Below, in pieces: positions 34,931 to 43,417 of a stretch of DNA of 45,547 nucleotides. Both the position numbers and the translations under genes were made by a program. The DNA is from OM182 bacterium MED-G24 (GTDB lineage: Bacteria; Pseudomonadota; Gammaproteobacteria; Pseudomonadales; Azotimanducaceae). The notes beneath the pieces are model-generated. The model was not told the origin of the DNA, did not search any database, and saw nothing but the letters and a program-made list of their open reading frames with translations. Positions within the stretch are counted from its first letter, which is position 1, and every line of letters starts with the position of its first letter. The stretch is from the NCBI GenBank assembly GCA_002457275.1, contig NTKD01000008.1:1-45547 (forward strand). Direction: 5' to 3'.

Positions 34931-35749
34931 CTAGAGCCCAAGTGATTTCCTGTCGAGTGGATTGAGTGGTTCATCGGGGTCAGGCGAAGGAATCGCAGAG
35001 AGCAATAACCGGGTGTAGTCCTCCTGGGGGTCCTCAAAAACCTCCTGGACACTACCCTGTTCCACGACTCGCCCACGATGCATCACGAGAATCCGATCGC
35101 AGATGTGGTGCACCACCGAGAGATCATGGGCTACAAACAGATAGGTAAGCCCGAATTCTTCCTGCAGGTCTTCCAAGAGGTTGATGATCTGTGCCTGTAC
35201 CGATACATCGAGTGCTGATACGGATTCATCGCAGACTACAAGCTTAGGGCGCAGGATGAGTGCCCGGGCGATGCCAATGCGTTGACGTTGCCCGCCGGAA
35301 AATGCGTGCGGATAGCGAGTAAGAGAATCCTGGTCTAGCTGCACTTTGGCCAGTATATCAAGCACCTCTGCCCGTCTTGAACCGCGGTTACCGATGTTGT
35401 GAATGATGAGAGGTTCTTCAAGGATTTCCTGTACCGTCATTCTCGGATTGAGCGACGAGAATGGATCCTGAAACACCATCTGCATCTGCTGGCGCAGGGG
35501 TATCATTTCATCGTCTGTTTTGTCCTGTAGCTCGACCCATTCGTCGTCGCCTGTGCGAAATCGCACGACTCCCCGATCAGGATCGATCGCCCGCAATACG
35601 CAGCGCGCCAGTGTGGTCTTGCCGGAGCCGGATTCCCCGACGATACCCAGGGTTTCAGACGCACTGATTGTGAAGCTGACATCCTCTACCGCGCTCACAC
35701 CGTCAAAGCTCTTGTACAGATTCGTGACTTCAAGCAGCGGCTCAGTCAT
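34931..35749 (-). CDS. oppF: Oligopeptide ABC importer ATPase, OppF/DppF type
   Basis: The 272-residue ATPase has Walker A GESGSGKT (38-45), Q-loop FQDPFSSLNPRM (family signature of OppF), ABC signature FSGGQRQR (150-157), Walker B VVCDE (Asp 174, Glu 175) and His in FVAHD. The C-terminal part has EDPQEDYTRLLLSAIPSPDP, the usual peptide-importer tail. It energises uptake of peptides, oligosaccharides or nickel-type substrates together with the D subunit. It overlaps the D gene by eight bases and is the last gene of the operon. No cysteine cluster of the typical iron-sulfur kind is visible. Confidence 0.93.
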   Translation of the reverse strand: MTEPLLEVTNLYKSFDGVSAVEDVSFTISASETLGIVGESGSGKTTLARCVLRAIDPDRGVVRFRTGDDEWVELQDKTDDEMIPLRQQMQMVFQDPFSSLNPRMTVQEILEEPLIIHNIGNRGSRRAEVLDILAKVQLDQDSLTRYPHAFSGGQRQRIGIARALILRPKLVVCDESVSALDVSVQAQIINLLEDLQEEFGLTYLFVAHDLSVVHHICDRILVMHRGRVVEQGSVQEVFEDPQEDYTRLLLSAIPSPDPDEPLNPLDRKSLGL

Positions 35750-36698
35750 CCGTCAGCTCCAGGTCCGCCAGTTGAGCGGAAGACAGGCTGACCTGCCGGC
35801 CGTCAGCAAGGGTCATCAGTGGGTGCGGCGTGGTGAGATCGGCATCACCGACAACGCTTGCGATCGTGGCGAGTCGCGCACCCTTGGTGGCGAGCCCGGG
35901 AATCGCTGCTAGCAGACCACGGGTGTAGGGGTGTACCGGCGTTTTCAGGACCTGTCGCACCGAGCCAACTTCCAAGACCCGCCCCTGGTACATGACGACA
36001 ACCTGGTCTGCCATCTGCGCAACGACGCCCAGATCGTGTGTGATAAAAAGGACGGAGTTTTTGAGGTCTTTCTGTAGATCGCGGATCAGCGTCAGGATCT
36101 CTGCCTGGATGGTGACATCAAGCGCTGTTGTGGGTTCATCACAGATCAGAAGTTGAGGATGGCATACCAACGCCATCGCGATGACAACGCGTTGCCGCAT
36201 ACCGCCGGAGAACTCAAACGGGTATTGCTGAATCCTTCGGTCAACGTTGTCGATACCCACCCGTCTCAGCATGTCGGCGGCCTCTTCGAAAGCCTCCTCC
36301 TTGCTCACATTGCGATGGCAAAGGATGGCCTCGGCAACCTGATTGCCCACCGTATAGACAGGCGACAAGGCCGTCATGGGTTCCTGGAATACCATGCTGA
36401 CGGAACCTCCGCGCAGATCGAGCAGTCGAGGGTCCTTGTTAGGCAGTGCAGCGATGTCGTAAGCGGGCGCGTCGTTCGGTGAGAAGTGAATCTTGCCGCC
36501 GGTGATTCGTCCGGGTGGCTGGATCAACCGCATGATGCAGTTCGCAGTGACGGACTTGCCGGAACCTGACTCGCCCACGATGGCGGTGACCTTGCCACGT
36601 AGCACGTCAAAACTGACTTCCCTCAGTGCATGGGTTGTTCCGATATCGGTCCCGAATTCCACCGCGAGGTCTCTGATCTCAAGTAGGTTGTCTGCCAT
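35742..36698 (-). CDS. oppD: Oligopeptide ABC importer ATPase, OppD/DppD type
   Basis: The 318-residue ATPase has Walker A GESGSGKS (42-49), Q-loop [12 protein letters not shown] (OppD signature), ABC motif FSGGMRQR (163-170) and Walker B LLICDEPT (183-190). Its C-terminal tail, with [14 protein letters not shown], is typical of the D subunits. The two ATPases form a heterodimer on the cytoplasmic side of the permease. Its start and the end of the C gene overlap (TGATG). The final LADLELTDD is immediately followed by the F gene. Confidence 0.93.
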   Translation of the reverse strand: MADNLLEIRDLAVEFGTDIGTTHALREVSFDVLRGKVTAIVGESGSGKSVTANCIMRLIQPPGRITGGKIHFSPNDAPAYDIAALPNKDPRLLDLRGGSVSMVFQEPMTALSPVYTVGNQVAEAILCHRNVSKEEAFEEAADMLRRVGIDNVDRRIQQYPFEFSGGMRQRVVIAMALVCHPQLLICDEPTTALDVTIQAEILTLIRDLQKDLKNSVLFITHDLGVVAQMADQVVVMYQGRVLEVGSVRQVLKTPVHPYTRGLLAAIPGLATKGARLATIASVVGDADLTTPHPLMTLADGRQVSLSSAQLADLELTDD

Positions 36699-37849
36699 CA
36701 GTCGCGATTTCCCCCGGTGTTATAGGGATCTGCCGCATCGCGCAAACCGTCACCCAGCAGATTGAACGCGATCACGGTGAGGACGACGAACAGTCCGGGA
36801 ATCATCAACCAGGGTGTCATCACAATGACCTGATAGTTTTGTGCCTGTTGCATCAAAACCCCCCAGCTCACCACGGGGGGCCTTAATCCGATGCCCAGGA
36901 AACTGAGCGCGGTTTCGCCGAGGATCATTCCCGGGACGGCGAGAGTTGCTGTCGTGATGATGTGACTGGTGAAGCTCGGCATCATATGCCTGAAGATCAC
37001 ACGAAGTCGGCCAGCACCCAGGAGTCGTGCGGCCATTACAAAATCCTCTTCTCGAAGTGCAAGGAACTTACCGCGCACCTGACGGGCGAGCCCTGGCCAG
37101 CCAAAAAGCGACAGGATAATCGTGATCCCGAAATAGACCATCAGCGATGACCACTCAACGGGCAATGCCGCTGAAAGTGCCATCCAGAACGGCAAAGTCG
37201 GCAGAGACAACAACACTTCGATGATACGTTGGATACCTCGGTCGACGATGCCGCCCATGTAACCTGCGATCCCGCCGATGAGCACACCAAAGAACAGTGT
37301 CAGCATGACCCCCACAACGCCGATAGACATGGAGATACGTGCGCCATAGAACACCCGCGTGAACATGTCTCTTCCCAGCTGATCGGTTCCAAACACATGA
37401 ATGTAACCTTCGCGCGTTGCAAACAGGTGGGTTTCTGCTTCAAACAGGTTCCACATATGGTAACTCTCGCCAGCCTCAAAGAAGTAGATGGGATACATCT
37501 CTTCGGTGTTTTCCTTGTATTCACGCATCCAGCTGTCGGCATTGATTTCCATGTCATAGCTATAGACGAATGGCCGCAGGTGGAAGTTGCCTTCTGCGTC
37601 GAAGAAATGGATCGACATCGGTGGTGCATTGATAGCTTTGACGTTGCGGGTATCCGTGTTGTACGGCGAGACGAATTCGCAGAACACCGTAATCAGATAC
37701 ATCGCAATCAGGAACCCGGCGGAGATCATGGCGAGTCGATGGCGCTTGAATCGGATCCATGCCAGTTGGCGTGGTGAAATCTCCTGGAGGGTCTCCGTGC
37801 CAAGATCTGTCACGACAGCGGGAGTCGCTTGATTGGCAACCTCACTCAT
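36698..37849 (-). CDS. oppC: Oligopeptide ABC importer permease, OppC type, with long insertion
   Basis: The 383-residue permease has the OppC_N segment (RQLAWIRFKRHRLAMISAGF), five more helices and the ATPase contact loop EEDFVMAARLLGAGRLRVIF around residue 260-280. Compared with common OppC (about 300 residues), it has an extra 90-100 residue extracytoplasmic insertion between helix 1 and the rest (about residues 65-160; NFHLRPFVYSYDMEINADSW), ending with the conserved FGTDQLGRDMFTRVFYGAR. Longer C subunits with such a loop are known for some peptide importers. It overlaps the B gene by eight bases. Confidence 0.92.
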   Translation of the reverse strand: MSEVANQATPAVVTDLGTETLQEISPRQLAWIRFKRHRLAMISAGFLIAMYLITVFCEFVSPYNTDTRNVKAINAPPMSIHFFDAEGNFHLRPFVYSYDMEINADSWMREYKENTEEMYPIYFFEAGESYHMWNLFEAETHLFATREGYIHVFGTDQLGRDMFTRVFYGARISMSIGVVGVMLTLFFGVLIGGIAGYMGGIVDRGIQRIIEVLLSLPTLPFWMALSAALPVEWSSLMVYFGITIILSLFGWPGLARQVRGKFLALREEDFVMAARLLGAGRLRVIFRHMMPSFTSHIITTATLAVPGMILGETALSFLGIGLRPPVVSWGVLMQQAQNYQVIVMTPWLMIPGLFVVLTVIAFNLLGDGLRDAADPYNTGGNRD

Positions 37850-38825
37850 AACGAATCCTTGGGTCCGCCCACGCGAGTAGCAGATCAGAGAGCAGCATGC
37901 CGAGGACGGTCAGTACGGCGAGTAGCATCAGGAAGCTTCCAGCAAGGTACATATCCTGCGCAATGAGCGCCTGGATCAGTGCCGGCCCAATCGTCGGTAA
38001 CCCTAGCACGATGGAGACAATGGCCTCGCCGGAGATCAGCGCGGGCATGAGCAGACCAATCGTGCTGATGAACGGGTTGATCGCGATCCGTAGCGGGTAC
38101 TTGAAGAGTAGTTTCATGGGCTTGACGCCCTTCGCACGCGCCGTCACCACGTAAGGTTTACTGAGCTCATCAAGGAGGTTGGCACGCAGAATCCGCATGG
38201 TTGATGCGGTACCACCCAGACCCAGGACAACCATTGGAATCCACAGGTGACTCAGGAAATCTAAGAGTCTGCCAAACGACCACGGCGCGTCCCGGTACTC
38301 TGGTGAGAACAGTCCTCCGATGCTGATGCCGAAGAACTCATATCCGGCATACATCGCCATCAGTGCCAACAGGAAGCTGGGTGTTGCAAGCCCAACGAGC
38401 ATGATCGTGGTGATCAGGTAGTCGCCGAATGAGTATTGGCGCACGGCGGAATAGATTCCCGCGGGGATCGCGATGGCCCAGGTGAAGATCAATGACGACA
38501 CGGTGATCATGAGAGTGTAACCGAGGCGCTCCCAGACAAGCTCGGATACGGGGCGAGTAAACAGATACGAGTACCCCATGTCGCCCACCAGGAATCCACC
38601 GATCCAGCGAACGTATTGAATCAGCAGTGGTTGATCGAGATTGTACTGGGCGCGCAGATTGGCAACGGCCTCCGTTGACACTTCCAACCCCTGGGATTGC
38701 ATACGATCCAGCGTCGAGGTCACGATGTCGCCTGGCGGCAGCTGGATCACAATAAAGATCAGGCCTGATATCAGGATCAATGTCGGGATCATCCCGAACA
38801 CACGCTTGATGACGTACGCTCTCAA
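37842..38825 (-). CDS. oppB: Oligopeptide ABC importer permease, OppB type
   Basis: The 327-residue membrane protein has six helices and the OppB start MRAYVIKRVFGMIPTLILIS. Typical motifs are FIVIQLPPGD, RAQYNLDQPLLIQYVRWIGG and the ATPase contact loop RTARAKG-like VTARAKGVKPMKLLFKYPLR near residue 222-241. Together with the C subunit it forms the translocation pore. It is 27 bases behind the binding-protein gene and part of the same operon. Confidence 0.93.
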   Translation of the reverse strand: MRAYVIKRVFGMIPTLILISGLIFIVIQLPPGDIVTSTLDRMQSQGLEVSTEAVANLRAQYNLDQPLLIQYVRWIGGFLVGDMGYSYLFTRPVSELVWERLGYTLMITVSSLIFTWAIAIPAGIYSAVRQYSFGDYLITTIMLVGLATPSFLLALMAMYAGYEFFGISIGGLFSPEYRDAPWSFGRLLDFLSHLWIPMVVLGLGGTASTMRILRANLLDELSKPYVVTARAKGVKPMKLLFKYPLRIAINPFISTIGLLMPALISGEAIVSIVLGLPTIGPALIQALIAQDMYLAGSFLMLLAVLTVLGMLLSDLLLAWADPRIRYE

Positions 38826-38852
38826 CGAAGCATCTCCGAGTGACGGTTCGAA

Positions 38853-40796
38853 TCAATCTGCATCGAAGTACCAGGTTGATGGATGGTATGCGAGGGTCCA
38901 TCGGTTGTCCCATCCCCAGATACCTTTGGGCAGGACGTTCCTCAAACGTTTACTAACAACTACTGGGTGAGGCGCAAGACCGATGGTCCCAATGGTCCAC
39001 AAGTTGTCGGCATTGGTCTGTAGCAACTTCTTTCCAATGGTGATGCGTTTGTTGATATCGGTTTCGAAGCGCATATCATCAGTCCATTGCTGCATCTGAC
39101 GGATGATGTCAGGCGGTTGCTCACCCAACTCGCCATCAGTCTGATAATAACGAGCCCAGTCGTTCCACATCCCACGGTCCCAGCCAGTGGACCGTGGTGC
39201 CCACCAATCGGGTACCAATGGGAACAGAATGTCCGTGACCCGATCTGCATGCCACAGCGTCATCTGCATTTCACCCGCCTGTGCGCGTGCTGATTGCAGG
39301 GCGCGATCGACAAGTTTGAGCCGGAGATCTAGCCCAACCTCACGCCAGTAGTTGGCCACGAGTTCCATGGTGATCCCTTTGGGTGTTTCGAAATCCAGGA
39401 ACTCCAGTGTGATGGTCAGCGGACTGCCATCGGGGTATTCGACGAGGCGGTCGCCATTGATGTCTTTCAAGCCGATATCTGCAAACAATGCGCGTGCCTC
39501 ATCCGGATCGAATTCCGTATACGCCGTGGCATAGTGAGGCTCAAAGTAGGCACTTGTAGGGTGTACCGTGACTTGTCGTGGCACGCCGCGACTGAAGTAG
39601 ATGATCTCGTTCATTTCCGGACGATTGATCGCCAGCGACAGGGCTTTACGAAAGCGGACGTCCCAGAGCAACGCACGATACTTGGGATCCGCGTAGTTGT
39701 AATTCGGTTGGATAGCCACGTCACTTGAATGCAGACGACGCCAGATGTGGACCTTGATCTCGCCATTGCGTTCACCGAGTTTCAGAAGCGGAATATCCTG
39801 TGTTCTTAGCGTGAAGGCGGCGAAATCAAGCTGACCGGTGGATGCTTTGGCGGTGACCACCTCGGCGTTGTCGAGGATGTCCTCTGCATCGATGCCGTCA
39901 ATATAGGGGAGCTGTTGGCCCTGGGGATCCACCTTGTGGTAGTAGGGGTTGCGATCAAATCGAACCATCGTGGGTGTCCGCTGAACGATCTTGTATGCCC
40001 GTAGCGTCGGCATGTTCAATCCTTCGTCAATAATGGCGTTGCGCAAAGCGTCCAACAACGCCATCCAGGTCGGCACGCCAACTTCTGCGACCTTGGCATC
40101 TACGAATTCGCGATCGGCAAAGGACGGATGGTATTTCACGAAAAAGTGCTTCGGGTCGACCATGAAGCTGCCGTACTGCGCGATCAGATTTTCGAACATC
40201 GGGTTCGGATCTTCGAAGACGTAGCGGAAAGTCAGGTCGTCAATCTTCTCGATCCGTCCACCGAGGATGAGCATGGATGTGACCGGATTGATATCGGTAT
40301 CCAACCAGATGTGGTTGAACGTGAAGACAAAATCATCACTCGTAAGCGGGTGCCCGTCAGACCACTTCAAACCCTTGCGTAACCTGACGGTTGTGACTCG
40401 ACCATCTGCGCTGACGTCCCAGGACTCAGCGAGGTTAGGCAGGAAATTTCGGAGGTCTGCCGAGATGGTCAGTGCAGACTCCCAGTTGAAGAACTGCCAG
40501 GAGTCACCGAGTGTGATCTGAGCCCGTCCGCCGAATTGGCCAATATCGTTGAGTGGTTCGATCACCGGAGGATCGTCAGGAAGCCGTTCGCTGACCGGTG
40601 GTAGTCCCCGATCGTCCAGTATCGGACTTTGGGAGAACGAAACAATGCCAAGCTGTGAGGCGGTCTTGGGTACTTCAAACCATGAGCCAGGCATGGGTGA
40701 CACGCTATCATCGGCATGGGATATCAACAGAACGCTGAGGAGTAGCGGGACCAGACACGCGGTCAGGCCGCGCCGGTACTTCCGGTCCGTCTCCAT
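38853..40796 (-). CDS. oppA: Solute-binding protein family 5 (oligopeptide/dipeptide type)
   Basis: The 647-residue periplasmic protein begins with a signal peptide (LTACLVPLLLSVLLISHADD) and carries the SBP_bac_5 hallmark FLPNLAESWDVSADGRVTTVRLRKGLKWSDGHPLTSDDFVF at about residues 115-158. It is longer than usual (500-550), with an N-terminal extension before the fold and inserts around 240-260. It delivers peptides or similar solutes to the BC permease. First gene of the operon; the 198 bases upstream (40797-40994) show no clear promoter. A G-rich run sits just before the ATG. Confidence 0.93.
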   Translation of the reverse strand: METDRKYRRGLTACLVPLLLSVLLISHADDSVSPMPGSWFEVPKTASQLGIVSFSQSPILDDRGLPPVSERLPDDPPVIEPLNDIGQFGGRAQITLGDSWQFFNWESALTISADLRNFLPNLAESWDVSADGRVTTVRLRKGLKWSDGHPLTSDDFVFTFNHIWLDTDINPVTSMLILGGRIEKIDDLTFRYVFEDPNPMFENLIAQYGSFMVDPKHFFVKYHPSFADREFVDAKVAEVGVPTWMALLDALRNAIIDEGLNMPTLRAYKIVQRTPTMVRFDRNPYYHKVDPQGQQLPYIDGIDAEDILDNAEVVTAKASTGQLDFAAFTLRTQDIPLLKLGERNGEIKVHIWRRLHSSDVAIQPNYNYADPKYRALLWDVRFRKALSLAINRPEMNEIIYFSRGVPRQVTVHPTSAYFEPHYATAYTEFDPDEARALFADIGLKDINGDRLVEYPDGSPLTITLEFLDFETPKGITMELVANYWREVGLDLRLKLVDRALQSARAQAGEMQMTLWHADRVTDILFPLVPDWWAPRSTGWDRGMWNDWARYYQTDGELGEQPPDIIRQMQQWTDDMRFETDINKRITIGKKLLQTNADNLWTIGTIGLAPHPVVVSKRLRNVLPKGIWGWDNRWTLAYHPSTWYFDAD

Positions 40797-40994
40797 TCGC
40801 CCCCCCTGCCAATCGCGATGGTGTGTCCCGTTGTCAGGGGCTCATCGCAAAGTTGCTGAGGCTCGATACTGCTAGGTTCGAGGGTCGCCGTCAACTTCAG
40901 CCGGGCGTAGAAGGTTGTGGGTGCCTAAAGCTAATTAAGGCCTGGCGTGTGACCTAGCTCCGGGCTGCCTTTCATCGTTGGCTCCCTTGTTCCC

Positions 40995-41471
40995 TTAATC
41001 GCGCTGGTAGGTTCCTAACAATCGATTCATGCCAATCAGTTTGGGTTCGATCTTCTCGAGTAGATCCCACATCGACAGGCCCGCTGGCAGGGGCTCATCG
41101 CTATCGAGGGCCAACACCCAGAAAAAGTAATTGTGAACGCCGTGGCCCTGCGGAGGCATCGGGCCACCGTAGCCTGGTGTTCCGAAATCGCTGTTGCCTG
41201 ATGTGTACTGATCGACATCCTCAGGGAGTGAATTAACATCTCCTGGGATGTTGTAGAGCACCCAGTGGACATATCCATAAGTGCGGGGAGTCACTAAAGG
41301 GGCGTCCGGGTCGTGACAGATCACCGCAAATGATTTGGTGCCTTCCGGTGCGCTTGACCAGCTGAGTTCCGGGGATACATCGACGCCTTCCCCTGTATGT
41401 TTTGAAGGAATGCTGTCGCCGGTTGTAAAGGCGGAGCTGGTCAATTGCATATCAGACAGTGCGAAACCCAT
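40995..41471 (-). CDS. PEBP / Raf-kinase-inhibitor-like protein (YbhB/YbcL family)
   Basis: The 158-residue protein contains the PEBP signatures VICHDPDAPLVTP (CMxDPDAP box) and the GxHR-like segment GTPGYGGPMPPQGHGVHNYFF. YbhB/YbcL proteins bind anionic ligands and are of unclear role. AGGAG 8 bases upstream of ATG 41471 fixes the start. It is a single gene between the Opp operon and a decayed region. Confidence 0.93.
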   Translation of the reverse strand: MGFALSDMQLTSSAFTTGDSIPSKHTGEGVDVSPELSWSSAPEGTKSFAVICHDPDAPLVTPRTYGYVHWVLYNIPGDVNSLPEDVDQYTSGNSDFGTPGYGGPMPPQGHGVHNYFFWVLALDSDEPLPAGLSMWDLLEKIEPKLIGMNRLLGTYQRD

Positions 41472-41582
41472 AATGCTCTCTCCTTGGAAGTCCTAGAATC
41501 TGGGACCCGCAATCGTCACATGGTGTGTAACGAAGAACAACCCACGCTGTGTGATGCCCAAGGTGCATCCGATCGACTCGGA

Positions 41583-42066
41583 CTACTGCAGATGAACCAG
41601 CTTGTGATTATCCCAGGTGACAATCCGGCGAGGGGTGATCACGAGCCAGCGGCGATTGCTGCCGCGTGCCGTGCTATTGTTGGGCACCGGCGGGTCTGAG
41701 CGCAGCGCCCCGTGTCGCCCGTTGTATTTGGCCCCCATCTGTACGCGCGTTTGTGCGAGGCGAAGGTCCGCCACTTCTGCCGCTTTGTTCTCCAGTACCG
41801 CGGCATTGCCACGCATCATGATGCCCATCAGCTTCGGGAACTTCTCGTTGTGATCAACAAGCAATGTGTAGTTTTTGTTCTGCCGCAGGTTCACCACTTT
41901 CTGACACGGGCGGTCATGTAGACCTTGCCCCCTGCCCATCCGAATCACATGGGCGAAAATTGATATCGTCGCCTGGTCCATGTGTAGCGATTCGGATGTT
42001 TCAGCTGGTCAGCATCATCTCTTTGATCTGATCGATCGTCAGAGAAATTTCCCTTGGTAGTGACAT
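41583..42066 (-). pseudogene. Pyridoxamine-phosphate-oxidase-like (PPOX) protein gene, decayed
   Basis: ATG 42066 (GAGGGG six bases before it) starts MSLPREISLTIDQIKEMMLTS, then TGA at 42001-42003, with NIRIATHGPGDDINF continuing in frame. After a shift near 41958, GWAGGKVYMTARVRK lies in another frame, where a TGA replaces the usual Trp of PMWFGW. After a further shift near 41897, the long segment VVNLRQNKNYTLLVDHNEKFP and LMGIMMRGNAAVLE follows the family to WDNHKLVHLQ. This is a split-barrel flavin or F420-type PPOX fold. Four lesions in 160 codons mean the gene is dead. It lies 11 bases after the monooxygenase remnant on the same strand. Confidence 0.82.
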
Positions 42067-42076
42067 CAGCGCCCCT

Positions 42077-42290
42077 CTATTGATACGTCTGTTCGACGAA
42101 GCTGCCCGTGTCCGTCGCCAATCTACGCTCGTATTTGTCCATTGTATGTGCCACTGGATAACGATTTAGCCACCGTTGCCTCGATAGTAACCTCCGCAGG
42201 CACCCTGCCAGACCTGAACGTTGTCGAGATCTTCTTGCAGCGTCTGATTGCAGTCTTTCATCCGTTGGGGTTTCAGTGAGACGACGTCGT
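42077..42290 (-). pseudogene. C-terminal remnant of a flavin-dependent (Baeyer-Villiger-type) monooxygenase
   Basis: On the minus strand, KPQRMKDCNQTLQEDLDN and VQVWQGACGGYYRGNGG, then TAA at 42166-42168, IVIQW, a frameshift, and TMDKYERRLATDTG followed by TAG at 42077-42079. VW..gC.sWY...G....WP...  and a final DxY segment is the C-terminal pattern of class B flavin monooxygenases. Only about 70 codons remain; the FAD and NADPH domains are gone. The upstream limit is approximate. With the PPOX remnant it marks an old catabolic operon. Confidence 0.6.
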
Positions 42291-42395
42291 CACCAGGGGA
42301 CTCCTTGCTCTCTCAATGGTTCAGTGAATGCGGCATGGATGGCAGGCAGTTTAGCGATTTGGAGAACTGGAACACAAAAGGGAGGTACGCGAAGT

Positions 42396-42575
42396 GTGGA
42401 AGGAAGACTGTGTTACGGAATCCTGCTGTTGGCGACGGTTCTCGGGCTTACGATCTACTGGCTAATCCAGCGACTGATTGCGCTGGGGATATTTCTTGGT
42501 CGGGACAGCGCTACAGGTGGCGTGGGACTGATTCTTGCGCTGACCGGTATTGCGATTGAGATGGGACAGATGTAG
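42396..42575 (+). CDS. Small two-helix membrane protein
   Basis: GTG 42396, ten bases after GGAGG, opens a 59-residue protein with two hydrophobic segments (CYGILLLATVLGLTIYWLI and GVGLILALTGIAIEMG) and a short charged link with LFLGRDS-like sequence. I do not recognise the family. It is placed 32 bases before the PhyH cassette on the same strand. A longer in-frame ATG at 42276 has an Arg-rich, unlikely leader. Confidence 0.55.
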   Translation: MEGRLCYGILLLATVLGLTIYWLIQRLIALGIFLGRDSATGGVGLILALTGIAIEMGQM

Positions 42576-42607
42576 AAGAAAGGTGACAAAGGAACGAACG
42601 GCAGGCC

Positions 42608-43414
42608 ATGGCGAACCATCAACTCACAGACGAAGAGGTCAAGTTCTTCAACGAACACGGATACCTGCGACTAAAGTCGGTGTTTTCACCCGACGAGGTC
42701 GATGAGATGGCAGAGGAACTTGACTGGCAGATCGACAACTGGGCCGGAACGGGTCCGGGTTGGCGCGGTGAGTGGCGACAGGTCTATATGGATGAAGACA
42801 CGGAATGTCGCTCCCAACTGACCGCGCTTCACGATTTGCATCGGTATTCCACCGCCTGGTGTGATGCTGTTACCAACAAACGACTGGCGGGATCGATCGC
42901 GGACCTGTTGGGTGACAACGTGGAGCTTCACCACACAACCCTGCATGCGAAACCACCAGAAACCGGGCATCCCTTTCCAATGCATCAGGATTGGGCCTTC
43001 TACCGACACGAAGATGGTCGTTACATCGATTGTCTGGTTCACCTGGATGACACATCCGACGAAAATGGCTGTATTCGGTTTCTGGATGGCTCGCATAAGG
43101 GTGGGGCACGGCGACACGTCACGCGGTTCGCAGATGGATCTCATTGCGAGCCTCATCTTCCCACGAATGAATACTCACTCGATGACACCATCCCCGTCCC
43201 CGCGAACCGGGGTGACGTGGTGATCTTTCACCTCCACATGATTCATGGCTCTCGTATCAATCAGACTGACAGAATTCGCAGGCTGGTGCGTGTGGGCTAC
43301 CGTGATCCAGAGAACGCGCAGTTGGGTGGCCAATCCAAGACGAGACCAGGGCTCATGGTTTGGGGGCGTAGGCCTCGAGCGGAAGGACAGATGCCGTTTT
43401 CGACAGAGATCTGA
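42608..43414 (+). CDS. Phytanoyl-CoA dioxygenase (PhyH) family protein
   Basis: The 268-residue Fe(II)/2-oxoglutarate dioxygenase has the PhyH start LTDEEVKFFNEHGYLRLKSVF, iron ligands His 126 and Asp 128 (FPMHQDWAF) and His 213 (IHGSRINQTDRIRR, with Arg for 2-oxoglutarate). The C-terminal MVWGRRPRAEGQMPF is shared with a subset of marine PhyH proteins in my memory, not verified. Directly followed by another PhyH gene. It likely hydroxylates an organic substrate in the same pathway as the dehydrogenase downstream. Confidence 0.9.
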   Translation: MANHQLTDEEVKFFNEHGYLRLKSVFSPDEVDEMAEELDWQIDNWAGTGPGWRGEWRQVYMDEDTECRSQLTALHDLHRYSTAWCDAVTNKRLAGSIADLLGDNVELHHTTLHAKPPETGHPFPMHQDWAFYRHEDGRYIDCLVHLDDTSDENGCIRFLDGSHKGGARRHVTRFADGSHCEPHLPTNEYSLDDTIPVPANRGDVVIFHLHMIHGSRINQTDRIRRLVRVGYRDPENAQLGGQSKTRPGLMVWGRRPRAEGQMPFSTEI

Positions 43415-43417
43415 GTG

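Noticed and set aside
37229-37777. 182-codon plus-strand open frame in the Opp region
   Set aside because: Antisense to the OppC insertion; no family features.
165-42066. Stop-codon recoding as explanation for the interrupted genes
   Set aside because: All three stop codons occur within broken genes together with frameshifts, and all three are used as normal stops in the intact genes.
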